From: Russula earlei | Lineage: Eukaryota > Basidiomycota > Agaricomycetes > Russulales > Russulaceae | NCBI GenBank assembly: GCA_025769875.1 | Contig: JAGFNK010000185.1 | Location: 1 to 64,000, forward strand | Length of the DNA: 64,000 nt | Direction of reading: 5' to 3' | Shown: piece after piece, positions 34,043 to 47,100 of the stretch | Position numbering within the stretch: the stretch's first letter is position 1 | Layout of the letters: the number at the start of each line of letters is the position of its first letter | Translations under genes and position numbers: made by a program | The notes under the pieces: model-generated | Databases searched by the model: none | Told to the model about the DNA's origin: nothing | The model's input: only the letters and a program-made list of their open reading frames with translations

Positions 34043-36333
34043 TCATGGATCGTTTCCGCGACGTTTGGCATCCCGCTCTTCCTTCAATGAGGATATCTCA
34101 TCTAGATCAACGACCTTAAATGGCCATGTCAACCAATTCCCGCCGCTGCGCATCGCACGGACTCCCATATCCTCCAAAAGTTCGTCAACAAGTTGGGGCC
34201 AACTGTGAAGATGGGCCACACATGAGCCACCGATCGGACGCGCCGGGTATGACTCACGTCCAAAACGCGACCGAGCTCGTCTGGCTTTCATCCACCCAAT
34301 TCAATGTGTACGGGTAACGTCGTCGTACCCATGCGCCATCGTGCTCGGCGGCGTCGAGCGCTGCTCCAACACTCTGTGGAACCCGCAGCGCGTCACGACG
34401 GAAGTATGCCGAAATCCAATGGGCGGACACCTCACACACATATGCAGAGTGCGCAGAAAACTATGGAGAGTTTGTGCAATGATGAGCGGTGACACGGGTT
34501 ACCTGCTGGTTCGAGGGGATAAGTTACCACAGCTCCGTTGATTGCAAAGTCTCGATTCAAAATGTTCTTCGCCGGGACAAGTCCTCGGTATATTGATGCT
34601 ACCCATTGCTCTCCTCCAGGTAACACAGGGGGATGAGCAAGGCTCGCATAATCCCAGCGATATCTCTGTGAGTCTGGGGGGTGCCGACCCAGACCGATTT
34701 GTTCCCTTGTCACGTCTGCGGATAATGGTCAGGTCTCATTACTATGTGCGTGACACCCTCACCATCGAAAATCGAACGCCAAGTGGACTCATACCCAGTT
34801 GCGAGGATGACGGCTGCTGCTGGAAACACACGTCCATCTTCGAGGACGACGGAGTGACCGTCGTCACCGAATTTTGCCACTCGTGCGGGCGCAACGAGAG
34901 ATATTTTTCCTGAAATGGCGAGCGCATGAAAATTTCCATCACGGAAAACTCCTTCGTCATTTGTGCGTGTGTTCCAAAACAAAGAATGGGTGCGACGAAG
35001 TGGGGAGTCACGTGGAACACCCAGGACGTAGAACTGCATCGGGAAAATGTTTTGAAACCCTCGCTTCGCAGAGTTGAAATGATGCTTTACCGAGTACTTC
35101 TCCAGAGCTTTCCAAAAATAATACACGATTACTGCGCCCAAACAAGTCGTGTGCAAGAAACGCCTGACGATGGTCAGATGAAACGGTCGCGTATTATGAA
35201 ACAACCTCACTCTAGGCGCGTGCGCAGTTTCTTGTGGGGTGACATGATGGAAAGAAACCTGATAATGTCGTCATAAACAGAATCAAACAATGGTTTGATC
35301 GCGATACCTGCTCCTCCTTATGTAGGGGGGCCAAGGTATCGTACTCGCCAAGATAGCATCCGTAGTGTCGAAAATCATCATAACAGGCCGGCCTTCCCTG
35401 GCAAGAAAGGCAGCAGAACTATTGACAATTCGTCAGTCCTGAAAAAAAAAAAGCGTGTTCAGTCGGGCGCACTCTTGTGCCGATTTTCCACCTCCAATGA
35501 CTACGATGGGTGCACCTTGGACCGGGTGAGTATCGACAGGTACCGTGCATTGAAGCAGATCGTCGATCCGTGATTTGAAGTGCATCGAGTGCACTACAGG
35601 CCCAGAAAATCCGGCTGCTTTGGCGGTAAATGCTAGCTCTGGGTAGTGCGGCCTGCTACATCCCTGACAAACATCCCATACTGTCTCGGAGCAATGCAGC
35701 GCTCACGACTCACTCCAGTACACAAAACGATTCGGGAGTAGTGTGAAACCTTCTCTGTGTTGGCGCGTCTGTCACGTACAAGTACCTTCCATCCTTTCCC
35801 GTGGTCTCCTCTACGAATGTTGAGGACCTCCGTTTCAAATCGGATTTTATCCTTCAGAAACCGTTCAGCGAACTCCTCCAAGTAATTCCGCACATCTTCG
35901 CCGGATAATCGCCCCCCAGTATTGGCTGCTTCATCAGGTTGGCGCATCGGCAGGGCGGAAAACCTGAATTCCCCATGCACGCTAGATTCTAAATTGGAGA
36001 CCGGAGATGGGGAAGGGGAGGGTGGGGTAAGACTGACCTATTGAGTTGGAGTCCAGGATATATGCGTTCCTCAGACCAGACGCCGCCCACGGAACTTTCG
36101 CGGGTAAGCACTTCGACGTTCTGAAAACCGTCCTGAAGTAGGATGAAGGTCGTTATAAGCCCGGCAATGCCAGAACCAATCACTCCAATTGGGTCAAGAA
36201 GTGGGTCGTGTTGACTTTCCGGCGGACGAGTGTTCTTCATCCGGAGGGAGTTGGGCAGACTGGCAGTGGACGCAACGAGAAGTAAGTCGTGATCTGGGCG
36301 AAACTGATTAAATATAAGTAGTACCACGAGCAT
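34043..36333 (-). CDS. Flavin-containing monooxygenase-like FAD/NAD(P)-binding oxidoreductase
   Basis: Eight or more exons read on the minus strand from ATG 36331-36333 to a TGA at 34043-34045. Motifs in order: N-terminal FAD Rossmann GVIGSGIAGL with WSEERIYPGLQLN; RFSALPMRQP and RLSGEDVRNYLEEFAERF; VLCTG; second Rossmann VVIGGGKSAQ; and the ATG motif ILATGYEST. The C-terminal region contains SAHWISAYF. Introns are 45-90 nt with GT..AG ends (for example 34233-34286 joining FW to TWPQLV). The enzyme class uses FAD, NADPH and O2 to oxygenate soft nucleophiles or ketones; the substrate is unknown. The N-terminus may include a membrane anchor (MLVVLLIFNQF). Neighbouring MFS and P450 genes suggest secondary metabolism or detoxification. 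Confidence 0.85.
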
Positions 36334-37945
36334 TAGTAAACCCGCGGTAACACCGGATTCTGAGAAGATAGCCGCTGTCGCAAAAGTACGTGGTTCGTGG
36401 GGTATACATCATGGCTCAAGAGACGATCGGACGCCGACGCCGAGGAAGATGGGCGGAGTCTGGGGTACCTGAGAATAGGAGCTACCTTATGAGTAGGTAA
36501 CTATGTAGGTGTGCATGTTATGAGAAGAACCTAAGAACGTTCCGTGAGCATGAAGAGATAAGGACAATTGAGCGTACTTCCACTTACCCTTAAATTGCGT
36601 AGATACGATAATAATTAAGTAATTTATTGACACCGTACTCTACGCCCAAATGAGACTTGCTTGCAGTTTTGGCCTTAAAATAATGCTCTTCTACGCCTGT
36701 TATTTATCACGTTCAGCTGGCTTGATTCAATGTTGCTCACAACTAAGTGGTCAATAATATATTGAACATTATAATTATCCACTTACTAAAAAGTGCGATG
36801 TGGCACACCGTCGTTTCTATCGGCCCGTTCGCCGGTCTTTTTTTCTTGCGGCTAGCGGCGAGTAGAACGTGAACGTGACCAAACTACATGGAGCCCTTTC
36901 AGCCGTTAGGTCGCGGGGAACGTGGTGAGCACCGTGCCGCCAGCCTGTATTGTTTTGGGTGCCGTATTTGTATTTGGACTTGACCGAGAACTGCGTTGGG
37001 ATCAAGAGTGGCCACTGGCCAGCTTTGGGGGGAGGATGACGCATCCGGCTCACTGACAGGAGGCAGACATCGCATGCTACGAACATCATCTCCGGGAATG
37101 TCCCACGGAATTCCGATGATCTCCTCCCGCTTCTTCGCTCTATGCCTCATGTTATTGTCTTCTTCTGCCGTTCAGACGCATCAACGTCGCTAGGTGCCCT
37201 CGTGTTGACCTTGATCATATCGTCGCTGTCGTTCTAGGGAGCGCTCAGGCATGACCACGGGGACGAATCCTCAGCGGAGAGGCACGAACGCAGGAGCACA
37301 AACGGCGCCGATGCGAGCAGTCCCCACTAGGGTACATGCTATATCGTCGGCGCCACCCAAATTGCTGCTTGACTTGTTACGTCTGTAGCATGGGCACACG
37401 AAGGAATAAGGGATAGCCCTGTGGAGTGACACGGACCCCTAAATCGTGGACGGGCTCAAAGATCGAGTAGTAGCCTCGTCAAAGGTTGATGTTCGGGTAC
37501 GTCGCGAAGAAGTCAGTGATCACGGCATCTAAAGGCGAACACAAAGATCCAGACTCGGTTTGATATGCAGTCGTGGTGGCCGTCATGGAAATGAAGAGCA
37601 CGAGCAGAAAGCAGAAAACAGGTTTGGGTCCACCACCTATCAAAAGGATCAAGAGATCTATTCATCGGAGGGTAGGTGGCCCGGAGGAAAATGCCTGCCG
37701 AAACATGAAAATTCTTTCTGCCAACTGCGCAGATGTAACCATGGTCTTCGGCAAATGGATGATGGTAGGAAGTCTGCATTGAATCTGTAACTGAGTACCG
37801 TATGCAGCTCGAGTGACCGGAGCTGTGATCCCTGCCCATGCACCTCCCGTAGGCGATTGGAGCGACGTAGGCACGTGTGTTGAAGACAAGCGACACTGAT
37901 GCACACGTGTTACCTTTTTACAGTTTGATCGAGTGTAGGTAGCGC
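36334..37945. other. Intergenic region, no gene recognised
   Basis: About 1.6 kb. The left part (36480-36800) is AT-rich and should contain the FMO promoter. ORFs up to 127 codons (37513-37896 minus) have no motif and overlap others on both strands. I see no gene. Confidence 0.5.
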
Positions 37946-38033
37946 TACACGTTGTTGGAAAATCGGGAGGCCATTATAATGTGATTATATTGGCGTCAAA
38001 ATGACCTCCCACTTTTCCGACAGAATTACACGT
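37946..38033. mobile_element. Small inverted-repeat element (MITE-like)
   Basis: TGTTGGAAAATCGGGAGG (from 37953) pairs with the reverse complement of the 3' arm ending CTTTTCCGACA (38000-38022): 19 of 23 positions match across the arms. The pair encloses an AT-rich centre and is flanked by TACACGT at 37946-37952 and 38027-38033. The 7-bp direct repeat could be a target duplication. Four bases (GAAT) between the 3' arm and its repeat are unexplained. It lies at the edge of an F-box relic. Confidence 0.55.
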
Positions 38034-38478
38034 GAATCTACCGCGGGATTACATTTCCAGGAGTGCAGAAGCTCGGGTTCACCCTTTGGTACGGTATGTT
38101 GACCAGTTCCGCGGAAGACCATACAATGGAATACTTGAGCCAGCTCGTAGGGGAAATCAGGTGCAGAGCCAGAGTCAGACTCCCCTCATCTACACTTTGG
38201 CACAGCCTGACGTTAAGGATGGTATCATACTTTCACAAAGGCACTGGAAAGACGACATGGAGAGCACTGGATGGTTGGAACGTTTGGACTCTTTCATTGC
38301 CGTGACGACTATGTATCTATCACATCAAGCCGCGCTCCATGTCTGCCAAGCCCACGGAGAGCTCGCCAGAGAAAGGATAGCAGATGCGTTACGCGCTTTG
38401 CGCAATGTTCTCTCAGGGCGATGCGCGGTGTCAGTGTCCGTTCAGAAACCCGTTCATCCAATTATTTCCATTGTTTGA
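38032..38478 (+). pseudogene. F-box/LRR-like gene relic (third copy)
   Basis: Short pieces in two frames match the F-box genes at 13.7-17.4 kb. TTTCCAGGAGTGCAGAAGCT matches the FPG.QKLLLS segment, and HWKDDMESTGWLERL followed by YLSHQAALHVCQAHGELARERI matches the C-terminal LRR (WRDDMEITQWLELL). The F-box itself and most of the middle are absent. This is a deleted gene copy, not a functional gene. Confidence 0.7.
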
Positions 38479-39757
38479 CCTGGCAGAACACCAGTCACTG
38501 ACATACGGTTTATTATTCCATTATCACCGGGGTCTGACCTCGTCAGGGCTGTACGGATATCTTAGCAGAACGGCGATGCGACACGCGTCCCTAATAGATG
38601 GGACTTGAAGTTGGGCGAGATGATCGCTATCAGCCTAAGTCTTTCGCATCCATGCGTTGTGATATTGTGGTTGCATTGTGTCCTTGGCTGGCCAGCGCTC
38701 AAGGACGAGCCATTGCCGTCGACTCGCTTGGGTTCCGGCGATGGACAAGAATGACCCCTGGTCATTCTCTCGACCTCAAGCTAGAGGTGCTGCTAAGGCG
38801 ATTCCCAAAAAGACAGCAGTTCGCAAGGCGCTTGCTTCCACAGCATCTTGATCAATTCAAACATCCAGAACGTAGTTCCCGCACAACCGTCGGCGTGTTC
38901 GCCTCGAACGTTCAGACTCGTGCTGACGAACAACGACGCCCCGGGAGAAACAAGGGATGCATCATCAGTGTGAGGTACGCCTAGTATCGGTTATCGCACT
39001 CACACACTCACGGGCTCATCGGAGTTTGGACAGTAGACGAGAGGTACTCTGCGCAGTGATGATCGGGTGAAAGATAGTTATGATGTACAGGACATGCTGG
39101 CGGCGAGACGGTACTTCGAGTATTTGCGCGTAAGCCAGGGTCTACACATGTAGAGATTGATGTAACCCTCCTATCGCACAATGGGTGACAATATCTGTGG
39201 GACAACCGGCGGTCATGCAAGAGGCGAGGAATATGAACACCGTCTAACGACATCTCACCTTCACCAACGAGACACTGGATTCAGATATGCCGGCGTCTGA
39301 CTCGTGAGGAAGCTCACCCGTTCATGCTTGCAAGTATTCTACATTCCTTGAAGCTCAAGTCTCTCATGTCACATCTTCATCGCTAATGGCATTCGCAGCC
39401 TTGAGTTTGTTTTCTCGGACACCTCCTACAAGACCACGGATGCGCTCGATGCCTTCCTCGACACCATCCCCCTTTGCACCAAGCATGTTCAGTGGGTTTT
39501 ATACCAAGAAGACGTGAGCTGGATATTGCAGTGGACTACACATCGGGTCGACTTTTGGGGCAGAGACGTGTTCGGAGGGAGGACCATCAAAGGCATGTGA
39601 TCGTGGTGGTGGCGCGGAGAGGGTGAAACACTTGATGGTTGGCGACGACGAGCACTCGTAGCGAATTTGAAATGTCGCAATGCAATTCCAGCCTGACACA
39701 TCTCAATAATCCCAAAATCACTCTATTGCCGACTCGTGTTATCAGGGTTTCCGCCCG
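38479..39757. other. Gene-poor region with a possible further LRR fragment
   Basis: About 1.3 kb. A segment at 39394-39600 reads SLEFVFSDTSYKTTDALDAFLDTIP in one frame and resembles a surface-exposed LRR piece of other fungal F-box proteins, but it lacks flanking exons. The ORF at 38598-38984 (128 codons) has no known motif. CACTCACACACTCACG near 38998 is a short CA-rich stretch. Confidence 0.4.
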
Positions 39758-41554
39758 ATGTCTCTCACAACGGTCCAAGACGACGATAAAGACCGCGAGG
39801 AGGAGACGCCCTTTCTCAATAATGGAGACTCAGACGGGCCGCGTAAACCGACACCACTCCCGACCACGCAGTTTTTGGTTCTCCTCACCTCATGGCTCGC
39901 CGAGTCCATCGTGGATCATTCCGTTAGCCCATACCTCAACCAGGTGAGATGAGGTGCTGGGCGGTTTGCACCTGCACCTTTGCTGAATTTGAACCTCCTT
40001 TAGCTTGTTCGAGGCCTCCCCATAGTAGAAGGAGATGGGCGAAAAGTGGGTTACTACACGGGAATTATCGTACGCCCTTTCACGGTGCCCGTACCCGCGA
40101 GAGGCATAATAAGGCTTATCACAGGTCGCTCTGGAACACGCCGCGGAGGCGATGACGGCCATCCATTGGAACCGTCTTTCGGATCACGTTGGTCGCAAGC
40201 CTGTTCTGTTATTGTGCCTCGTGGGCACAATTGTTTCGACCATGTTTTTTGGATTCTGTCGTTCTTTCTGGGCGCTCGTCCTCGGGTAACCTCCGCGCAG
40301 ACCTTTATGACGTGCGACGTTCGCTGACTGGCTCATCGCAGCCGCTGCATGCGTGGCGCACTAAAAGGAAGCGTCGGTGTCGTGAATAGCGTCGTGGCAG
40401 AGCTCACAGACGATACTAATGTAGCCCGAGGATTCTCATTGCTGCCGACAATTTGGGCAATGGGCTTTGTTATCGGGTCCGCCATCTTTTCCATGAACCA
40501 TTGTCCTCGCTGATATGTCAGGCCCTCTAGCCCAATTATTGGTGGCGTCCTATCCCGACCGCGAGATCGCTGGCCGAGCGTCTTCTCGGCCCCGTTCTGG
40601 GATAATTACCCATACTTCCTGCCCTGTCTGGTATCTGCCGCTTATGCATGCCTATCATTCGTCATTGTGGCAATTTTCTTCGAAGAGGTTCGTTCCACAC
40701 TCGGAGAAGAGCTGGTTGAGATGACCATGACACCCAGACAGTAAGGTTCCGGTCGGCATCGTCGGATTTGGATGTAATCGGGGAAGAGCCAGACGACGCC
40801 TTAGATCAAGACGCGCAAGGGCCACTGCCACTGCGCTCCGTACTGACAAGGCCAGTCCTGATCTCGATAGCCAATTACGCGATGCTCGCGCTCCTTGGGA
40901 TGATATCGATGACACTCATCCCGCTCATCTGGTCCACATCGATCGAGTTTGGGGGGCTCAACTTCAACCCGGCATCGATTGGCCTGTGGATGTCGGCTTA
41001 CGGGTGCATGAATGGTATCTTGCAATTCGCCGTCTTCCCGTACGCCGTCAGAAGGTTTGGCCCGCGGTGGGTTGTGGTCACCAGCGTGGCCATGTGCTCT
41101 GTGAGCTACCTGATGTTTCCATTTGAGAACTTTGTGCTGCGTCGGGCGGCCCATGGCCTCGCATGGCTGCTGGTTATCATGCAGCTGACTGCACAGAGCA
41201 TCTCTCATTTCGGACATGGTGCGTTTTTGCAGTTCTTCCGGCCCACGTGGTGCCGACCACTGACCACTGGGGGATCTCGCAGGCGCCATGCTCATGTACC
41301 TGAGTTCCGCGTCCCCGAACAAGCGATCACTGGGCACGACGAATGGTCTCGCGCAGTCCGTGGCTTCCGTTCAGCGGGCAGTGGGGCCAGCTGTGGCAGA
41401 TTGGCTTTTTGCTTACTCGATCGCGAACCAGGTGTTGGGCGGGAATTTTGTGTATGTGGTGCTGCTTGTCTTGGTATGCGTTGGGTTGTATGTCGCATCG
41501 CAACTTCCGAGACAGACATGGAGACACGATGAGGGATATATACCGTTAACCTGA
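39758..41554 (+). CDS. MFS transporter, copy 2 (intact)
   Basis: Paralogue of the gene at 31597. Exon 1 is 39758-39943 (MSLTTVQDDDKDREEETPFL, TM1 to YLNQ); further exons join in frame: LVRGLPIVEG..GYYTGII, then EHAAEAMTAIHWNRLSDHVG with motif A (GRKPVLLL), TM4-TM6, an acidic central loop DALDQDAQGPLPLRSVL, and TM7-TM12. It ends LPRQTWRHDEGYIPLT at 41554. About 12 membrane segments and roughly 480 residues, normal for the family. It is predicted to be a plasma- or vacuolar-membrane H+-coupled exporter; the substrate is unknown. It lies between FMO and two P450 genes, a layout common for efflux of modified small molecules. Confidence 0.87.
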
Positions 41555-41581
41555 TGATTAGATTAGATTATTATTTGTCAT

Positions 41582-41609
41582 TTCCGACGGGACGATGAAG
41601 CCGTCGGAA
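41582..41609. repeat. Perfect 9-bp hairpin downstream of MFS copy 2
   Basis: TTCCGACGG (41582-41590) and CCGTCGGAA (41601-41609) form a perfect stem with a 10-nt loop. A third CCGACGGGG follows at 41624. It lies 27 bp after the MFS stop codon and may form in the 3' UTR. Confidence 0.7.
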
Positions 41610-41754
41610 GCAAAGCTGTGTTCCCGACGGGGCAACGAGCCGAGCGTGCCAGGCCAGGCCAGGGTCGTCGCAATAGAGATACTTGTATGCGTGTGATACT
41701 GATTACAGTAATATGATATATATCAAGGCCACTCTCCCATACGACGAGCACCTC

Positions 41755-44173
41755 ATGTCTCCCCTCCTCGTCCTAGTTCTGCGCTCCCTTTCTCTCGCTC
41801 TCTTGGCTCTCTTCGCCGCGTCCGCAACTTATGTCCTCTACTTTCTCATCGCGCACCGTATTTCCGCTCATCGCTCCATGTTGCGCAACCTGCCTGGCCC
41901 CGAAAACGTGCATTGGTTCAACGGCAACTTTGTCGACGTGCACGAACCTGATTCCACTCGCCTGCAAGAGGAGTGGGTCCAGACATACGGTCATGTCCTA
42001 AAGTTCCACACTGCTCTCGGGGTCCGTCCTTCTCTCCCAACAACGTTATTGAATGGAACGTCACCTATGGTCGTCTGGCGACCATCTGCAGTCACCGAAA
42101 CTCCTAGCCGTAGATCCCGTCGCAATTGCCTATGTTCTACAGAATAGCGACACCTTCCAGAAACCGGATTTTTTAAGATTTAGCCTTGGCATTTTGACCG
42201 GTAGAGGTATGCATGGCACTCCATTTTAATTTGGGACCGATTGACGTTTTCAAATCAGGTCTCCTATTTGTCGAAGGTACGTTCCTGGCGCTTAAGAGAT
42301 TGGGATCTAAGTCAAAGTCATCTTACTGCCTCAGGGCCACAACATAAGAAGCAGGTAGCTTCACGCGCTTCTAATTCTTGCTGAAGAGATCTGACGCCCT
42401 TGAATTTGTAGCGCAAGGTCATGGTACGTGTGGTCGATGACCTCTCGGAACCGCTCAAGACCTCACTATGTTCCATCTCCAGAACCCTGCATTTGCACCC
42501 GCTCAGGTGCGAAAGTTCTTGTCGCTATTCCTGGAGAAATCGCTAGAGGTATGTGTTGGTGTCAACGACCCTTTCATTTCTGACCAGTGCGTTCGCAGCT
42601 TCGCGAGATCTGGGTAAATCTCCTTTCCGAAACTACGCGAAAGGACGGAAAGCTTGGTTTGGATGCATTCAAGTGGCTGAACAAGGTCACCCTGGACATC
42701 ATCGGACTTGCAGGTAACTCGCTCCCTGTTACATCCTTGGCCTCTTTCTAATCTGGCCCAGGATTCAACTACTCTTTCGACTCATTACATTCACCAGACC
42801 AGAAGCAGAACGTTCTTTACGGTGCCATCCGCTCTATTCTAGCCTCCCCGCGCGATTTCAGTTTTGTATTACAACTTTTCTTTCCCATGTTCCGTCCCAT
42901 CGTAAGCATCCCCTCTTTGAAAGAAGGGGGAAAATTTCCGATGCCCCTTTTCGACAGCCCACCCATCGCTCTCGGGTTCTTGACCGCGCGTTTAAAGAGA
43001 TAAGACGCGTGGGTTCTCAACTTATCCAAGAGAAGAAGACTGCCGTGGTCGCTGAGCGCAATGCTAATGGGTCAGGTGCCGTGGAAAAGCAGGATGTGCG
43101 AGGACACGACCTCTTAAGCTTACTTATCAAATCCAACATCGCTGCTGATATGCCAGAGAGCATGCGCATGAGCGACGAGGAGATCTTATCGCGTGAGTGT
43201 CTTTTCCTTCTCAGATTCTGGGCGTCAATGACATGTGTTCTAGAGATACCAACGTTCCTCCTTGCAGGGCATGAAACTTCGAGGTGAGGGTTCAACCTAT
43301 GCTGACGTTATGATAACCCCTCAATCGTCGTTGCAGTACCGCAGTAGCTTGGACGCTGTTCGCGCTCTCCTGTCACCCCACCGTTCAAACCAAGCTCCGT
43401 GCCGAGTTACGCACCTGTCCGACCGATTCTCCGACCATGGAGCAATTCAACGCACTCCCATACCTAGAAGGTGTTGTCCGCGAGGCTCTACGTCTCTATG
43501 CTCCTGTGTCTGCCACCAGCCGCATCTCCATGCACGATGCGGAGATCCCACTGCAAAAGCCGTTTACGGATAGACATGGAAATCTGCAGAGTACAGTCTG
43601 GTGCGAATAGGCCGCATATACAGAACTGATGAGAGTGGCTGACTGTCCGATCTCGAACGGCGCGAGAAGGGTGTCGAAGGGCGACTCGGTGTCCATCCCG
43701 ATTCGCCTGCTGAACCGTTCCACGGCGATATGGGGAGAAGATGCGAACGAGTTCAGGTATGTGCTAGCGGTTCTCTCTCCCTCCTTTTGATGGCGATCGG
43801 AGCAATCATAGGCCCGAGCGATGGGAGGATGTGCCAGAGGCAGTGAACGGACTTCCGAGCGTCTACGGCCACTTGGTGACATTCATTGCGGGCGCGCACG
43901 CATGTATAGGTGCCCGCTTTTCGGTCTTGGAGTGCGTCGCTATCATCTATTATTCACACTTGGGCCGAGACGTCGGTTCATTCGTCTTACGATGATCTCC
44001 GCAGAATCAAAGCCATCTTATTTACATTGGTGCGCGCGTTTGAGTTCGAAATGGCCCTGCCGGCGGAGGACATCGTGCGCAGAACGTTGATCGTCGGTCG
44101 TCCTGTGATCGCGTCAAACCCGGCGGCGGGGCCTCGATTGCCGTTGTTGGTTCGACTGGCGAATCTGGACTGA
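41755..44173 (+). CDS. Cytochrome P450 monooxygenase, copy 1
   Basis: An intron-rich P450 gene. Exon 1 is 41755-42021, with an N-terminal membrane anchor (SLALLALFAASATYVLYFLI) and proline hinge (LRNLPGPENVHW). Motifs: I-helix AGHETSS, ExxR in REALRLYAP, PERW in RPERWEDVPE, and heme loop FIAGAHACIGARF with the axial Cys. It ends LPLLVRLANLD at 44173. Three consecutive micro-exons of 18, 20 and 12 nt lie at 42259-42276, 42335-42354 and 42412-42423. An upstream in-frame ATG at 41710 is possible, but 41755 puts the anchor at the N-terminus. It is ER-bound, needs a P450 reductase, and has an unknown substrate. It is a close paralogue of 49019. Confidence 0.9.
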
Positions 44174-47100
44174 ACGCGGAAAGTCAGGTTGTTGTCACCT
44201 TTCATTACTAGACCATCATAAATGGGCGGATGTCACCCCTCTAATTCGAGTTGGATTGATTGGAGCACTTGTGTCGTCCACGAGTGCCGTGCCCATACCA
44301 AATGATATCTTGTTTAAGGAGCACATCGCAGGCCGTTCGTGGACTTGGTGGCACAATCTCTCCACAAAGGCGTCTCTTCCAGCCCTGGTTAAGCGCATTT
44401 TATTCAGACTGCAACGTCGTCGCTGGACGAAGCAGAGATAAATCATCGTAAGCACTGATAGTGGCAGTGGCGGCCCCAGACCACGTGGGTATCAAGACAT
44501 GGAGGGAAGTTTTTTTTTTTTTTTCAAACGGCCCAGCATCGTTTCGAACGTGGCGAACCGGGTATTTGGGCCGGTCACGCCTTTACATGGATGAAAGAAT
44601 GAATGACCTGGAGAGCGCAGTAGAGATGCGACCGTCCGTAGGCGGAGCTCGCGAGGCAAGAGTCGTTCGTTCGTACACTGCATCGGAGCCGACGGAGCGT
44701 CATGGCCTTTCCACTAATGCGTGGTCGGCCAAGGTTGGGGTCCCTGGCCGTCAGAAGAAAGGAGAGACCCATGCATATCGGAGGGTGGGCAAGCTTGAAA
44801 GACATGGATGCACGACGAGGTGAAGAATTTTATTTTGCCGGCAGAAGTGTCGTGGGTGTGAAAAGAATCTTTCAAATGAGGGACGGCGACACTGCGAACG
44901 TGTGCGCATGGTTGACATTTATTCAATGCAACCACAAGACGCCGCGTGCACAACTGCTCGAACAAGCACATCGGAAGTAACTGAGAAAGTCTCTCGAATT
45001 TGAATATGGTTTGGGAAGGAAGAGGGGCGCAACTCATCCTTTGCATCACGTTTCTAAACGGGGGCACTGTACGGGGCGAAGACATCGGTATGGCGACGCA
45101 TCGCGCAGAGTGGCCGAGCGACTCACCGGTATTAGATACGTACGCTCGCAGATAACACAGCGCAGCATTGGGAGGAAAAATAAAAAGCCGGTTCTCGGCC
45201 GCCATCAGGGGCAAACGGGTGCGCGCCGCCCTGACTGCTCGAATGCGACAGGTCTGCGGCGAGAGTTGTTCTTCGCACGGGCCGGCACCGTGTGTAGAAG
45301 ATAGTTTTGTGCGTGTCACTCTATCACGAATCTGTGGCTCGTATTTTATTCGTAGCCAGACATAATTCCTTCGATCCCTGCGAACAAAATACAGTGAAAT
45401 GAGTGCCCCCTCGTTGAACTCAACCACTCGGCACTGCTCGATCCACACGCGTCGGAGGCTCCTCGCCTAATCGATATACTCAACGTCCCTGCGAGCCAAG
45501 GCATTGAGCAACCGAAGATTCTCCTCGCAGAGGTCAGCAAGTCCACGGGATACCGGGTTGTGCGAGGAGGAAAACAAGCGCTCTGCGGGAAAAGGGGGGA
45601 GGCAAGCGTCTAGACTCCTCCTGTGGTACCTGAGGCCATTCATCAGATGGGATATGACACGGGACTTGGGAAGAGAGGAGAGACGGGGCGATGGAACGCA
45701 CCTGCTGGCATTGCCATTGGGCTGCTGAGCCCTGAGATCACAAACCAGAAGGGTTGCAACGACGATCGTCTTAGCCAAGGGAGAAGAGGGGAGGGGTGGA
45801 AACGCACAGGCCTCTGTCCCCGATGGGCTTCTGGATATAATTGATGGTGACAATCGATACCACACCTGGCATAACCTTTCTCAAGAAGTGCTTGTTCGCA
45901 ATCAGTCCACGCATGTGCAGCTCATGCGCCGCCGGTCCGGCAGGTATGTGCGTGGCGGCGACGAGGGAGGTGATGAGGAGGATTTGCGCCATTGTTTCCC
46001 GCGAATGCATTTGGGGAGATCTGTGAAGCCGACTTGAAGGAGTGGTCACGGAAGGAGGAACGAGCGCGCGAGTCGTCAAGACCAAAAGAATGGGGAGTTC
46101 AGGTTTCGGAGCGAATGACGGCTAACAAACAAAAATTTTCGTGCATCAGATAGTCGGAAAAACAAGGGGCGCGGGGCAAGTGGACACCCACTAGCCAGTA
46201 CCAGGAAAATGACGAAGACGCGGAGATGTCAGGAAGGAACTAAGCAAAGCACGAGATTTTGGAAACTCGTCAACAGGGCATATTTATACGCTCGCCGATC
46301 GGTGAACAGCGGTGCTCGAGAGACCCAATTGATGGGACATGCGGTTGCTATCCCCAAACAACACTCCGGAACTTTGAACATGGATGAAGGATTTATATGT
46401 GTGAAGGCCCCGTAGGCCAGATACACTATAAGATAGGTCGGAACCCAAGGAGCAGCCTAGCACCCTTTTCTTCAGTCCGATTAAAGAGTATCACAGTAAA
46501 ACAAGGCAGGGATGTTTGCTGAGGACTGGACGAGTGGCTTGCCGCATAGGAGTGCACGTTTCGGCATGCACGTGTTATATCATAGCACGTGCGTTGTTCG
46601 TCATCTCGTGGTGGCTTGGCTTAGGCTTCGATCAGAGTCAGAATGAGCTCAACTTCGTCCAGACATACACTGTCGATGGTGCAACCGATGTTTCTTCTTC
46701 GCGAACTGTTAAGTATATACTCCTACCGTATGGACGAACGTGCGTGAACTCATCCTCATTTAATTTCGTGTTTGTCTCGAGCTTTTATTACTACTCGGTC
46801 CGAACAACAGTGGGTGAGACATCTCGGAAGCGAATCGAGCGGGAAACTCAGTGTGATCAGATCGGATGGAACGAGCATCAAAACTCGCGCCAATGCTCTA
46901 TCAAATTGCTCACACGTTCGTAGTATCTAATCAGAGCTCGAAATGAGATGGTCAAACACCGCTTGTCCGATGTCCTAAAATTGATGGGCAAGGCTGTTCT
47001 GCCAGTGTCGGTCCACAAAAAAACATAACTCAAACAGGCGTTCAGCTTTCACAACTTCCTAGGCAATATTGTGTGCCTGATGATTGGGAAGACGGTCAAA

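Noticed and set aside
44714..45448. 244-codon minus-strand ORF between the P450 genes
   Set aside because: No motif, biased Cys/Pro/Arg composition and overlap with several ORFs on the other strand; likely chance in CpG-rich DNA.
45467..46085. Possible small membrane or secreted protein gene on the minus strand
   Set aside because: A signal-like N-terminus exists but I could not join exons to a convincing product.
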